Of a stretch of 64,000 bases of DNA, positions 12,401-20,489 are shown in pieces. Origin of the DNA: Flammeovirgaceae bacterium UBA6059. Its GTDB lineage: Bacteria; Bacteroidota; Bacteroidia; Cytophagales; Cyclobacteriaceae. The notes below the pieces were generated by a model. That model did no database searches, was not told the origin of the DNA, and worked only from the letters and a program-made list of their open reading frames with translations. The number at the start of each line of letters is the position of its first letter. Within the stretch, counting starts at the first letter, position 1. Location of the stretch: NCBI GenBank assembly GCA_002435755.1, contig DIYH01000024.1, forward strand, positions 496,001 to 560,000, read 5' to 3'. The translations under genes and the position numbers were made by a program.

Positions 12401-13621
12401 CGGTAATCTGTTCATCCAGGTAACGCCTCCACGTTCGGTACCTACAGCGAGAAGATGGTCAGATACCTCGGCAAAGCTGCTGGTTACATTGTGGGTAAGC
12501 GTGTTTTGATTACCCATAATGCGATAATAGTGATTGAAGCGCTGGTTATCGGTATCGTAAACATTGATTCCTCCGAAGTAAGTGCCAATCCATATCGACC
12601 CTTTGAGATCAGTGTGGAGTGCTCGTATAGATCCGTGGTTGAGCCCCTTTAGGACTCCTTCCTCATAGGTGATATGTGAAGATTTATCGGTGTTCGCCGC
12701 AAGTATTGATATCCCTTGAAATGTTCCCACCCAGACGCTACCCTCTGGCCCGATCGTCATGGCTCGTACGTGATCATCAATAATCTTGTTATCGGCAGCT
12801 TTGTAATGGTGGATTTTACTTCGATCCGCAGAGAGCTGGAAAGTACCCTCTCCGTAAGTCCCGATCCATATCTGGTCAAACGGATCTGCGATGATCGCTG
12901 CTATTCTGGAGAGTGTTTCAGCCCCTTTTACGAAATCACCAGGATTGTACCAGGTGATGTCATTACCGTTGTTATCAATTTCGTAAAGTCCATACCTGGA
13001 AGTACCAATCCAAAAATGATCATTACGATCCAGGAAAAATGAGCTTATCGCATGATACTGAATGTCACTGTTTTCAACAATTTCAAAGTCGGGCCTGGAT
13101 ATTTGATTGCTCACAGTATCCAGGTAAAAGAGACCCCACCTGGTACCACACCATAACACTCCGGTATTATCATAGGCAATCACTCTGATCTCTTTTCCTC
13201 CATCAGGTAAGCTGTAGTTGCTAAACCTTTGGAGAGAATGGTCATAATGAGATAATCCCTGATCTGAAGCCACCCATACATCACCATTGCCTCCGGGTAT
13301 GATGTGATTGATGACATTTCCAAATATTGCTGAGCTGTCATCCGCATTGCTCCGGTAGGTCTTGAATGAATGACCATTGTACCTATTGAGGCCATCTCTA
13401 GTTCCTGCCCATATATATCCTAGAGAGTCTTGACAGATAGATAAGACCGTACTTTGAGATAGACCGTCCTTGATTGTAAGACGATCGAGCTGATATAGTC
13501 TTTGGGAAAGGGCTTGATGGCACATGAGCGCCAATGCAATAACCATAACCTGTCGAAACGTTCGGGTTATCAGTTCCGTAGCGCCCATAAAGATAGACTT
13601 CAGATAATGAAGGGTAAGCAT
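9488..13621 (-). CDS. Hybrid two-component system regulator (periplasmic sensor/His kinase/receiver/AraC)
   Basis: The 1,377-residue protein has the full HTCS layout. An N-terminal signal segment (ending ALSQ; Met12 is an alternative start) is followed by about 14 two-component-regulator propeller repeats with DxxGxIWxGT motifs. Then come a Y_Y_Y domain near residues 730-800, a membrane helix near 820-840, a HisKA box SHEIRTPLS with phosphoacceptor His868, an ATPase with N-box NLVTNALKF and G-boxes DTGQGM and GAGLGLSL, a receiver domain with acceptor Asp1169 in ICDVMMPG, and a C-terminal AraC helix-turn-helix. HTCS proteins usually bind an oligosaccharide directly in the periplasm and activate a neighbouring utilisation locus. 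Here the likely target is the five-gene operon just upstream on the same strand. A 218-bp gap separates it from the alpha-galactosidase gene, consistent with its own promoter. Confidence 0.95.
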   Translation of the reverse strand: MLTLHYLKSIFMGATELITRTFRQVMVIALALMCHQALSQRLYQLDRLTIKDGLSQSTVLSICQDSLGYIWAGTRDGLNRYNGHSFKTYRSNADDSSAIFGNVINHIIPGGNGDVWVASDQGLSHYDHSLQRFSNYSLPDGGKEIRVIAYDNTGVLWCGTRWGLFYLDTVSNQISRPDFEIVENSDIQYHAISSFFLDRNDHFWIGTSRYGLYEIDNNGNDITWYNPGDFVKGAETLSRIAAIIADPFDQIWIGTYGEGTFQLSADRSKIHHYKAADNKIIDDHVRAMTIGPEGSVWVGTFQGISILAANTDKSSHITYEEGVLKGLNHGSIRALHTDLKGSIWIGTYFGGINVYDTDNQRFNHYYRIMGNQNTLTHNVTSSFAEVSDHLLAVGTERGGVTWMNRLPDGLLEATGTIDEYTGMTIKSLWADRSGEYLYVGSFKEGLSSYNLDKQEMTRYPRVKEGPFADLSQAIINDMVTEEEETLWIATDGFGGLQKFDLVTKQFQDYPYRSDLSELLGNVTVKDLFLEGDSLWLATLGAGIVLFHLDRGILRHFNQQDGTLPTDEITHIFKDSQGTLWAGTFGEGVIHLNGNDVTKALTTSTGLPNNIVFGSFEDNEHRIWVVTINGLASYSRRYELIETHINASGFPLGEVNEGAFKLLDNGQAMVGGNNGLVIFHPEKLAANEHLAPLHISRLFVRNEEVTPADDTRILKQSIGQTRKITLDYFHNIVTFEYEMLSFHQPENSEYKYQLEGFDEEWVLAGNRRTATYTNLPDDEYIFKVMAANSDGLWIKDPATLIVEVLPPPWKTWWAYIIYAVIIGSSFFLVRYNAMKSAQLKHELKLEQLEKENLERGHELKLKFFTDISHEIRTPLSLIIAPLEGLLDSVKSIEVRESLQTIYNSSRRLMLLVDQLLEIRQIETGHSKISLKSLHLNSFLTKLFNQFKPLADHQQVKLVIDLNIPIGTFLVDQDKTEKILYNLVTNALKFTPARGEIDIQGNTSPGSDGKQNHLKISIRDTGQGMDPETQQRVFERFYKSENSSGAGLGLSLVHSLLEVLGGKLEFISKPDQGTTFTLTLPVKKSEPDNSITEDQIFIRNTPESPNLQVDIIETENPNDIRKKILVIDDNPELRKYLKRHLSERYTVYLSENGKGGFELAHAKDPDLVICDVMMPGIDGMKLCSSIKEDPVISHIPVILLTAKSNETDRLEGLQHGADDYLVKPFMVKELDQRIANTLKNRDRLRTRLRDHGKFSKDGSHLTGYDEKLMSEVMALIHQNIKEPGLSVEFISQHAGLSRAQLYRKLKALTGLSPNDFIRNVKLNKAAEMLMNQKFRVAEVAYHVGFQDINYFGRCFKKRFKCSPTQYVQNRLLLTGKTSE

Positions 13622-13822
13622 CGCTTGCTTATTAGGAAGCCTTTTCCTATCTGTTTCCTACAAAGTACATAAGATCTGCGTAGGAAATTTATAACATTCA
13701 TCAGTTTGTTATTCTGATGTCTTCTATCAATTAGACAGACCGAAAAGACTACCACCCTGAATTTCAATCTGGTTTTTTAAGAAAAAGACGGCTCTCTGGG
13801 CATGTATAAAGTAGTTGTCCCG

Positions 13823-13838
13823 GAGGCCAACTAGCCTC
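13823..13838 (-). terminator. Possible weak hairpin after the alpha-galactosidase operon
   Basis: GAGGC and GCCTC face each other around a six-base loop immediately after the alpha-galactosidase stop. No U-tract follows, so it may only be a transcript-end stabiliser. The rest of the 218-bp gap holds no recognisable gene. Confidence 0.3.
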
Positions 13839-13839
13839 T

Positions 13840-15903
13840 TCACTCTTTTAGCCGATACTTGTAAAATCCAAAGCTCCAGGGACTTGGTAAATCAAAAACC
13901 AACTTCCCGTCAGGGCCTATCTCTGAAGTGGTAGTATTCCTCTCTCCGAAAAGAGGGATGAGTTCATATGATTTGCCTATTGCCAGTCTCACTTTCAATT
14001 CCTGATGGTGTATTGGATGTTGCTCCCTGTAAACTAGAAAATAACCCTCTTTGTCCGAGACGATAGACTGGAAGCCTGTCCAGGACTTGCCATCGGGTTC
14101 ATTTCCGATGGGTAAGATGATACCATTGTGGAAAGCGGACTGTATAGAAACGTAGTGCCTAAGCAATGACGCTGCTTCCAAACCTTTTCCCGGAAGTCCA
14201 CTAAGTTCCATCCATGCTAGTGGTTGTCCAGCAAATGTAGTGGCCATGATGTACTCAAATGGTATCGAGTAAGGCTGGTATCGATCAGTTAAAGGGTATT
14301 TTTCCTGATTTCTCCACTTGTTGAGAAACTCGACCTGTATACGCTGTGGTGCTACGTACTTACTAAGCATCCATAAGTTGCGGAGGGTCTGGTAGGGATA
14401 GTAGTTGGCCCAGTCAGTGTAGCGGTTTTCCAGGAAGATATTACCGTATTCCCCAAAGTACCAATAACCCATTCTGCTACCGGCGGTCACGTCCATGTTG
14501 AAGACAGCCTTACCTTCGGTTTCCTCAAGTACATGGTCAAATAAGTTTCTTAACCGTATCTCTGCTACTTTGGAGGAGAGAGATACACCATCAATCTTAA
14601 AAGTATTGATCTCATGTTTTGTGTAATACATCGAGAGGATCTCAGCATCTCTTTCCCACTTTTCATAGTCAGACTCTTTGCTAGGGTTGAACCATAAACA
14701 GATGTTGATACCTTCCTGATTTGCACGATTGATGATAGGGTCTAAACCCTGGGGAAAACGCTGTTCGTGCGGTTTCCAGTCATCTGTGGTCCAATCATCC
14801 CATTTGGTCCCTTTCCTGGATGCAGAGTTACGGGAAGAACCCGCCTGCCACCCGTCATCCAGTTGCAAATGAGTAATGCCGAGTTTAGCCGCTAGGCTGA
14901 TTTCTTCAAGGACAAACCCTTCATTCATGCGGCTGTCTTTACTACGATCTCCCCAGGTATTTGCTAAAACCATCTCATCTCTATCCGGTCTGAGGCTTCT
15001 TTTTTGAAACTGGTATCGATGAAGGCCTAGGAGCATATCCAATTCATTACTTCCGAAAATGCCATATGCAAAACCGTAACCTCTCTGCCAACCTTCTTCA
15101 ACTTCATTTGATAGCCCCAATCCATTAACTGTGATGGACTCTTGATCAACTATAAAATCATAACCAGGATAAGTTTGCTGGCTCCAATCGAGAGGGGACA
15201 ACTTGGCCAGCAGATAGGACAGGTTTTTGTTGGGAGATCTGGCGACCAGGATGTTCCCTCTTAGTGGAAGGGCCTTTCGATAGGTAAGAATTTCATCAGA
15301 CTGTACCAGATTGTTGTGGTGATCAGTCGCTTCCTCGAAGCGGGTAATTGACACTTTCCAATGTCTTTCTGTGATGGGAAAATACCCCATTCGATGTGCT
15401 TGTCCCGTAGACAAAGTTGCTTGCTCGATCATCCCATGATCAACCCTAGCCATCAAAGCGTTATCAAGGTATGAGTCTCCAGAATCGAGTTTGAGCCAGA
15501 TATGGTGGGTAATCAAACCGCTTCCATCAAATAGTTCAAGTACCTGCCGGACTTGAAAACCCTCATAAAACTGGGTCACAGTTACTTCAAGATAAGAGGG
15601 GTCCATGGGAGATAACCTCTTGATACCGGAGTGCAAGGTAGCAGGCCGGATGGATTTAAGGCTGTCATCAAGCCAAAGCATTGGTTCAGTATTATTCGGC
15701 CACTTCTCAGTGATATCAAGTGATTTGTTTTCGAAAGACAATAGAATGAGATTGCCGTTGAGCCACTTGTAAATGACTTTTGTATGGTCGTTGGATAAGA
15801 TGAGCAAGTCATCTTCCTGTTCAACTGAACTAATGATCTCCTGACTTACTGCGATTTTACCTATTAAAAGCAGGCTAAATAAAAGTAGAAAACGCTTCAT
15901 CAA
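13840..15903 (-). CDS. Secreted GH36-like alpha-galactosidase
   Basis: A 687-residue protein with an N-terminal signal peptide (hydrophobic run ending AVSQ). Residues 20-300 look like the beta-supersandwich domain of GH36, and residues 305-600 form a TIM barrel. Barrel motifs include LQLDDGW at 346-352 and a FKIDG motif at 435-439, where Asp438 matches the GH36/GH27 KxD nucleophile. The usual acid/base region is represented by DVTAGSR at 471-477, which lacks the common SGGGRxD form, so the second catalytic residue cannot be assigned confidently. The expected reaction is hydrolysis of terminal alpha-galactosides in the periplasm or outside the cell. The start codon overlaps the stop of the phosphatase gene by four bases (ATGA), indicating translational coupling. 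A related alpha-glycosidase specificity remains possible. Confidence 0.85.
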   Translation of the reverse strand: MMKRFLLLFSLLLIGKIAVSQEIISSVEQEDDLLILSNDHTKVIYKWLNGNLILLSFENKSLDITEKWPNNTEPMLWLDDSLKSIRPATLHSGIKRLSPMDPSYLEVTVTQFYEGFQVRQVLELFDGSGLITHHIWLKLDSGDSYLDNALMARVDHGMIEQATLSTGQAHRMGYFPITERHWKVSITRFEEATDHHNNLVQSDEILTYRKALPLRGNILVARSPNKNLSYLLAKLSPLDWSQQTYPGYDFIVDQESITVNGLGLSNEVEEGWQRGYGFAYGIFGSNELDMLLGLHRYQFQKRSLRPDRDEMVLANTWGDRSKDSRMNEGFVLEEISLAAKLGITHLQLDDGWQAGSSRNSASRKGTKWDDWTTDDWKPHEQRFPQGLDPIINRANQEGINICLWFNPSKESDYEKWERDAEILSMYYTKHEINTFKIDGVSLSSKVAEIRLRNLFDHVLEETEGKAVFNMDVTAGSRMGYWYFGEYGNIFLENRYTDWANYYPYQTLRNLWMLSKYVAPQRIQVEFLNKWRNQEKYPLTDRYQPYSIPFEYIMATTFAGQPLAWMELSGLPGKGLEAASLLRHYVSIQSAFHNGIILPIGNEPDGKSWTGFQSIVSDKEGYFLVYREQHPIHHQELKVRLAIGKSYELIPLFGERNTTTSEIGPDGKLVFDLPSPWSFGFYKYRLKE

Positions 15904-17243
15904 TTCTTATCGGGAAGCTGGTTAGAATTGGGCTTGGTTGTCTCGAATCTTAGTTCTTGCTGGACTTCAACCGGCAGTTCCGTTAGTTTGTTGGGCTGAC
16001 CTTCTACGGTTTTAACCAAGCGGAAAGCATCATAGATATTTCCATCGGCGGTATAGGATTTGTATTCCAGTTGATCTTGGTCTAATGTGACTACTTGGAA
16101 CAACTGTGTGTTTTCGGCTTTTCTGTCCATCCACTCTTGTGGAGTTAGTTCATACATTTTAGCTCCACAGACTGAGACGACATAGACTGTACCGGACTCT
16201 TTTTCATATTCGCCTGCTCCGGTGACGATGTTTTGCCCTCTTGCATAGGTATGGTCGTGCCCTTGCAGAACAAGGTCGACCTTATACTTGTCGAGTAATG
16301 GTTTCCAATTGGATAGCACACTTTCATTTAAACGTCCCCTAGCGGCTGAGACTACTGGATGGTGAAAAGAGACCACTACCCATTTTTTGTCATTATTGTG
16401 CAAGGTTTGATCGAGCCAGTGAGCCTGCTCTTCATATTTTTCATTGCTATTGAGCACTATCAATCGAAGTGTGGGGTAGTCAACGTAGTAACTTTGATCG
16501 CTGAGACCAGTAGGTCCGTTTTGCGGAAAGTTGAATTGAACATCCCAGAAGGGTGAAATCCCAGTTTTAGTGCCTTCCAGGTTTTTAATGTACTCATGAT
16601 TTCCAATGGCAGCCAGCTGAGGAACAGATCTGAATATGAAGGAAGCGGCATTGAACCATTCACTCCATTCATAATCGTTCTGAGAATGGTTGATCAGGTC
16701 TCCGGCATGTAGGAAAAAAGCCGCATTTGGAGCGGTTCGATAAGCTTCTCTTATACTTCTTGACCAGAGTGAATGAAGGTTATTTTGGGCATCACCCAAG
16801 TAGACAAAAGTCAACTTCCGGGAAATAGCGTCAGGTGTACGGTGTTGTAGCCATTCACTCCAATAGGTACCATCTCCGACACGATATACATAATGAGTTG
16901 CGGGTTTTAAATCGCGAAAATCTACGCGATGGTACAATGCAGATGCAAATTCATTGTTTAATGAGCTACTGATCGCTTTATGCCTGGTTTTTTGCTCGTC
17001 AAAGTCAGGGGAAGGGTCTGAAACAGCTATTTCCGCTAATGCATTGGTAACCGTGGTATCTGTGCGCCATGTAACGGTAAAACTGGTGACAGGATCTGAA
17101 GTGACCGTCAGCAAGATGCGATCGGGTCGAGGATCTGGTTGGTACCTTACTTGGATTATTTCGGGAGGAAGGTTTTTATGCTTCGGTTGAGAGATGAGGG
17201 TAAAAAGGGGAATTATCGTTAAGATCAGGAGTAGTGATTTCAT
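15900..17243 (-). CDS. Secreted purple-acid-phosphatase-like metallophosphoesterase
   Basis: A 447-residue protein with a signal peptide, an N-terminal fibronectin-III-like domain (about 35-135) and a calcineurin-like catalytic domain. The dinuclear metal-site blocks are present in order: GDAQN at 150-154, GD at 181-182, GNHE at 214-217, FHH at 293-295 and GHDH at 328-331. This is the purple acid phosphatase layout, implying release of phosphate from phosphoesters outside the cytoplasm. It lies between the lipoprotein and alpha-galactosidase genes of one operon, which suggests a phosphorylated or phosphate-linked glycan as substrate; that link is inference. Two strong hairpins sit just upstream of its start. 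Nucleotide-cleaving phosphoesterase activity is the main alternative. Confidence 0.88.
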   Translation of the reverse strand: MKSLLLILTIIPLFTLISQPKHKNLPPEIIQVRYQPDPRPDRILLTVTSDPVTSFTVTWRTDTTVTNALAEIAVSDPSPDFDEQKTRHKAISSSLNNEFASALYHRVDFRDLKPATHYVYRVGDGTYWSEWLQHRTPDAISRKLTFVYLGDAQNNLHSLWSRSIREAYRTAPNAAFFLHAGDLINHSQNDYEWSEWFNAASFIFRSVPQLAAIGNHEYIKNLEGTKTGISPFWDVQFNFPQNGPTGLSDQSYYVDYPTLRLIVLNSNEKYEEQAHWLDQTLHNNDKKWVVVSFHHPVVSAARGRLNESVLSNWKPLLDKYKVDLVLQGHDHTYARGQNIVTGAGEYEKESGTVYVVSVCGAKMYELTPQEWMDRKAENTQLFQVVTLDQDQLEYKSYTADGNIYDAFRLVKTVEGQPNKLTELPVEVQQELRFETTKPNSNQLPDKN

Positions 17244-17258
17244 GATTTAACAAAATTG

Positions 17259-17332
17259 GATCCGGCAGTGGAGTCTGCCGGATCTGTGTTTAAATAAATC
17301 TACAATGAATATAATGGGCGGTATCCATTATA
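17259..17332 (-). promoter_or_regulatory. Tandem hairpins between lipoprotein and phosphatase genes
   Basis: Two perfect inverted repeats lie in the 101-bp junction. TATAATGG/CCATTATA (17310-17317 with 17325-17332) comes first in the transcript. GATCCGGCAG/CTGCCGGATC (17259-17268 with 17275-17284, ten pairs, six-base loop) follows. The second is trailed by CAATTTTG on the transcribed strand and ends about 15 bases before the phosphatase start. The arrangement fits a partial terminator, or a processing/stability element that separates the expression of the uptake genes from the enzyme genes. Confidence 0.6.
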
Positions 17333-17344
17333 GGTAAGAAGTGT

Positions 17345-18841
17345 TTACCTGACAGTTCCATCTGGATTTTTCACCCATCCTGTTGTCCAGTCATTAGCAG
17401 CATTTTCAATTGCGCCTTTAAAGGTGGCCGATGTGAAGAAGCTCCCCAGTGAGGATGGATCGAAATCACTGGATGCGGTGGAAGCAGGTATAATCGACCC
17501 TGTTGTAATTCCGTCGATGGCATCTTCTGAGTTCGCAAAGCCGCCTTCTGTGAAGAATATGTCTGCATCATCATCGTCCCTGGAATCATTGTCGTAGACA
17601 TGGCTATAAGCGAATACAACCGGCCCATCGATATCTGTAGGAGTTACTTCCTGGGCCCTTACTGCCCAATCGGGAAGTCCGGTGATCACAGCATTATAGA
17701 CCTTACCGCCTACGGATGAGCGGAACCTGATCCCTGAGTTGCCATATTCGGTTGGCGGATTGATAGTCTCTTTCCCTGGACCGACCACTGTTACGTTGGC
17801 GAGGGTAACATCGGAGCTTTCACGCAGGTAAAAGGCTTCACCGCCATCTTCCGAATTCCAGGCAATTGCAAACTGGATACTACCGGAGTATTCATCTCCC
17901 AACCTGAAGTTGCTGTCACCAGTCTGAGTAGCTACGAGGTATTTCATGTTGACATTTCCATCGGTGACCATGATGCCCTCATCTTCTGATTTGAATACAT
18001 TGATGTAAGAGATGTCGTTGGAATCGTCCATGTTTCTAAGCCTGAAAACCCGGTCTCCACCATACTCCATGCGTACATATTTCAGTGTACTATTGCTGGT
18101 AGCCTCAATTTCTAAGTTGTCCCAGTCACCGGGCTCAGGAGTTTCCCCGACCATTACTTTGGAGGAGGTCATGACCACAGGAGCAGTAGCTGTACCCGCA
18201 ATACTAACAGCTACACCAGCACCTACTTCCAGACCAACTGCATCCTCTGCATTTGCATTTAGGTATACTACTACGCCTTCCTCAATGGTCAGGCCTGACC
18301 CGGATTCGAAAACCAAAGAACTACCAATATAGTAACTTCTACCCTGGGCCAATAAAATGCTTGTACCATCCGTAACGAGCCCGTCTGTGGGTATTGTTAC
18401 ATTGAAAACATCACCTACTGTACTGGAAGATACCATGTCATAGAGTGCCACACTTATCTCAAAATCAACAGATTCGGACTCTTTGTCTTGTGTATTAACG
18501 CCAACAAAGCTGTAGGTGATCGTAGCTCCTTCATTGGCCTCTCCTGGTACTGTCTGACCTGTATAGGAGAAAGTGGTAGCTTCAGGATCGGTGATCTCAA
18601 TTTCTTCCAGGAAACCACCGTCCCTGTTCACGATAATTGAGCTAAGTCCTCCTTCTGCATCTATGGTAAGGTCTACCTCGATCGCCTGTCCTGGTTTTGC
18701 TACCATTGTAGCGTCACCATCGAGTGAAAGTACTGGATCCGAGAGAACTGGTTCAGGATCATCATCTCCGCAGGAACTAATGAAGATCAGTGCGGAAAAA
18801 GACACCATCCAAATCAAAGAGAGTCTGATATTCTGTTTCAT
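17345..18841 (-). CDS. Surface lipoprotein, beta-helix-like, paralogue 1
   Basis: A 498-residue lipoprotein. The signal peptide ends in a lipobox with Cys24 (FISSC), and the following GDDDPEP is acidic in the way of Bacteroidota surface-export signals, so outer-leaflet display is likely. After an Ig-like segment (about 35-135), residues 150-440 show short repeating beta-strand units (LKYVRMEYGG, VTLANVTVVG, KVYNAVITG) typical of a right-handed parallel beta-helix. The last 45 residues (FDPSSL...VKNPDGTVR) are shared with the preceding gene's product. It follows that paralogue by 45 bp. The pair sits where SusD normally sits after a TonB receptor, so a glycan- or ligand-capturing role is inferred; no enzymatic motif was seen. 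Confidence 0.8.
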   Translation of the reverse strand: MKQNIRLSLIWMVSFSALIFISSCGDDDPEPVLSDPVLSLDGDATMVAKPGQAIEVDLTIDAEGGLSSIIVNRDGGFLEEIEITDPEATTFSYTGQTVPGEANEGATITYSFVGVNTQDKESESVDFEISVALYDMVSSSTVGDVFNVTIPTDGLVTDGTSILLAQGRSYYIGSSLVFESGSGLTIEEGVVVYLNANAEDAVGLEVGAGVAVSIAGTATAPVVMTSSKVMVGETPEPGDWDNLEIEATSNSTLKYVRMEYGGDRVFRLRNMDDSNDISYINVFKSEDEGIMVTDGNVNMKYLVATQTGDSNFRLGDEYSGSIQFAIAWNSEDGGEAFYLRESSDVTLANVTVVGPGKETINPPTEYGNSGIRFRSSVGGKVYNAVITGLPDWAVRAQEVTPTDIDGPVVFAYSHVYDNDSRDDDDADIFFTEGGFANSEDAIDGITTGSIIPASTASSDFDPSSLGSFFTSATFKGAIENAANDWTTGWVKNPDGTVR

Positions 18842-18886
18842 GATAAAAAGAGTTAAAAGTTCTATGTGTTAATCATTTGTTATCGT

Positions 18887-20485
18887 TTATCGCACCGATC
18901 CATCAGGGTTTTTGCACCATTTTCCGTCTGCAGTCCAATCGCTGACGGCATCTTTAATAGCACCGATGAAGGGTGCTGAGTCAAACCAGTTGCTTAGGGA
19001 TGCCGGATCAAACTGGCTGGAGACAGATCCTACAATTTGATCTGGCCCGATCCCGGTTACAGGATCGACTGACAGGTTAAATCGATCATTTGGTAGAAAA
19101 TAAGTCTCTGCCTGCTCTTCGTAATTCGTTTTGTTATCAAATGAGCGGACGTTTCCAAGCAACATCGTCTCATCATTGAGGCGTTCCTGATCCACATCCT
19201 CCACACGTACCGCATCGTCAGGAAAGTTGGTGGCAATTATGTTCTGGACAATTCCCATGGCTCCACGCCTCACCCGGATTCCCCGACGGGTGCCGTCCGT
19301 ATCTGTCTTTCCGTTTCCTATCATAGTGATGTTTGATAGCTGCGTATAGGTCGCAGGTTGAAGTGTAAAATCGTTCCGGTCATTGCGCAACTCTACTGAT
19401 CTTGCCTGGTTATTGTAGTTTACCGGGATGATCGTCACTGCAATAGAAGTCTGGAATACCCAAAACTGGCCTCTTCCTCTCCACCCATGTTCTGCCCATA
19501 GGCCGTACGCCGCGTGTTCGGTCACAGCCAGAAACTTGATATCCACAGTTCCTCCTTTAAGTCTTATGCCATTGTCTTCACACTTGAACACCTGGATATG
19601 ATCCAGTTGAGTGGATGACCCCACACCTAGAAGGTTGAGAGCGTCTGCATCTGATTTACCGGCATATTCGATGCGGACGTAACTTAGACTTCCGGAATTG
19701 TCGCCGTCCGAGGTACCACCATAAATAAATCCCTCCTCAAATACCGTAGCACCCTGGTTTACTGAGGCATCTCCATACAAGAAAAGACCTCCCCAGTCTC
19801 CACGTTCCGCATTGCCGGTCAATGTGTTATCGCTTGTAAAGACAATGGGTTCGTCCTTGGAGCCAATGGCATTGATACGGGAACCCTGTGTGATGACCAG
19901 CCTTGATTCCTGTAGATCTTCAAAGGTCTTCATTAGGATTGTGGTTCCCGGTTGGATGGTTAAAGTCTTGTCTCCCTCAACTGAGACCAGCCCGTTGATC
20001 AGATATACCTGGTCGGGGGTCAATATGATATCGCGGTTTACTCTTCCGGTTATTATTTGCACCGGGGTATCGTGTATCTCACCTGCTACTATGTCAAATG
20101 GTGGCCCCACCTCGACCTCCAGGTTATAAGGTGCGGCCTGCCCTTGCAATTGATCTGTCAGTTCAAATTCAAACAAAATGATCGTGCCATCCGCAACAGG
20201 TTCGACCTCATAATTAAAGTCATAGGTCGCGATCAAGTGATCGGCTTCATAGTTAACCTGTTCAAACATCTCCCCGTCCTTGTATACTGTTAGTTGATCA
20301 AGGCCATTTAAGGCCCTGAGTTCGATCCCCATTGAGACGATAAGTCCACTTTCCTGCTTAAATGAGTTGACTTCAACTAATGGGCTGATCTCAGGCCCTT
20401 GTTTTTCGAAGACATCATTTCCCGTATCACATCCGGTGTAACAAAGGATAAGTATAAGGGTGAATATCAGATATTGTAGCTTCAT
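18887..20485 (-). CDS. Lipoprotein, beta-helix-like, paralogue 2
   Basis: The reading frame extends upstream to 20551, but the start at 20485 is preferred. It gives a clean lipoprotein signal (Cys19 in LCYTGC) and falls four bases after the stop of the TonB receptor gene, as expected within an operon. The 532-residue product has an Ig-like N-terminal part, then a parallel beta-helix-like region (about 150-470: LSYVRIEYAG, LDHIQVFKCEDNG). Its C-terminal signature FDPASL...KNPDGSVR is shared with the next gene. The two proteins are clearly paralogous, although only the other one has a strongly acidic post-cysteine segment. The probable role is as an outer-membrane partner of the receptor. Family function is unknown. 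Confidence 0.8.
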   Translation of the reverse strand: MKLQYLIFTLILILCYTGCDTGNDVFEKQGPEISPLVEVNSFKQESGLIVSMGIELRALNGLDQLTVYKDGEMFEQVNYEADHLIATYDFNYEVEPVADGTIILFEFELTDQLQGQAAPYNLEVEVGPPFDIVAGEIHDTPVQIITGRVNRDIILTPDQVYLINGLVSVEGDKTLTIQPGTTILMKTFEDLQESRLVITQGSRINAIGSKDEPIVFTSDNTLTGNAERGDWGGLFLYGDASVNQGATVFEEGFIYGGTSDGDNSGSLSYVRIEYAGKSDADALNLLGVGSSTQLDHIQVFKCEDNGIRLKGGTVDIKFLAVTEHAAYGLWAEHGWRGRGQFWVFQTSIAVTIIPVNYNNQARSVELRNDRNDFTLQPATYTQLSNITMIGNGKTDTDGTRRGIRVRRGAMGIVQNIIATNFPDDAVRVEDVDQERLNDETMLLGNVRSFDNKTNYEEQAETYFLPNDRFNLSVDPVTGIGPDQIVGSVSSQFDPASLSNWFDSAPFIGAIKDAVSDWTADGKWCKNPDGSVR

Positions 20486-20489
20486 GTCT

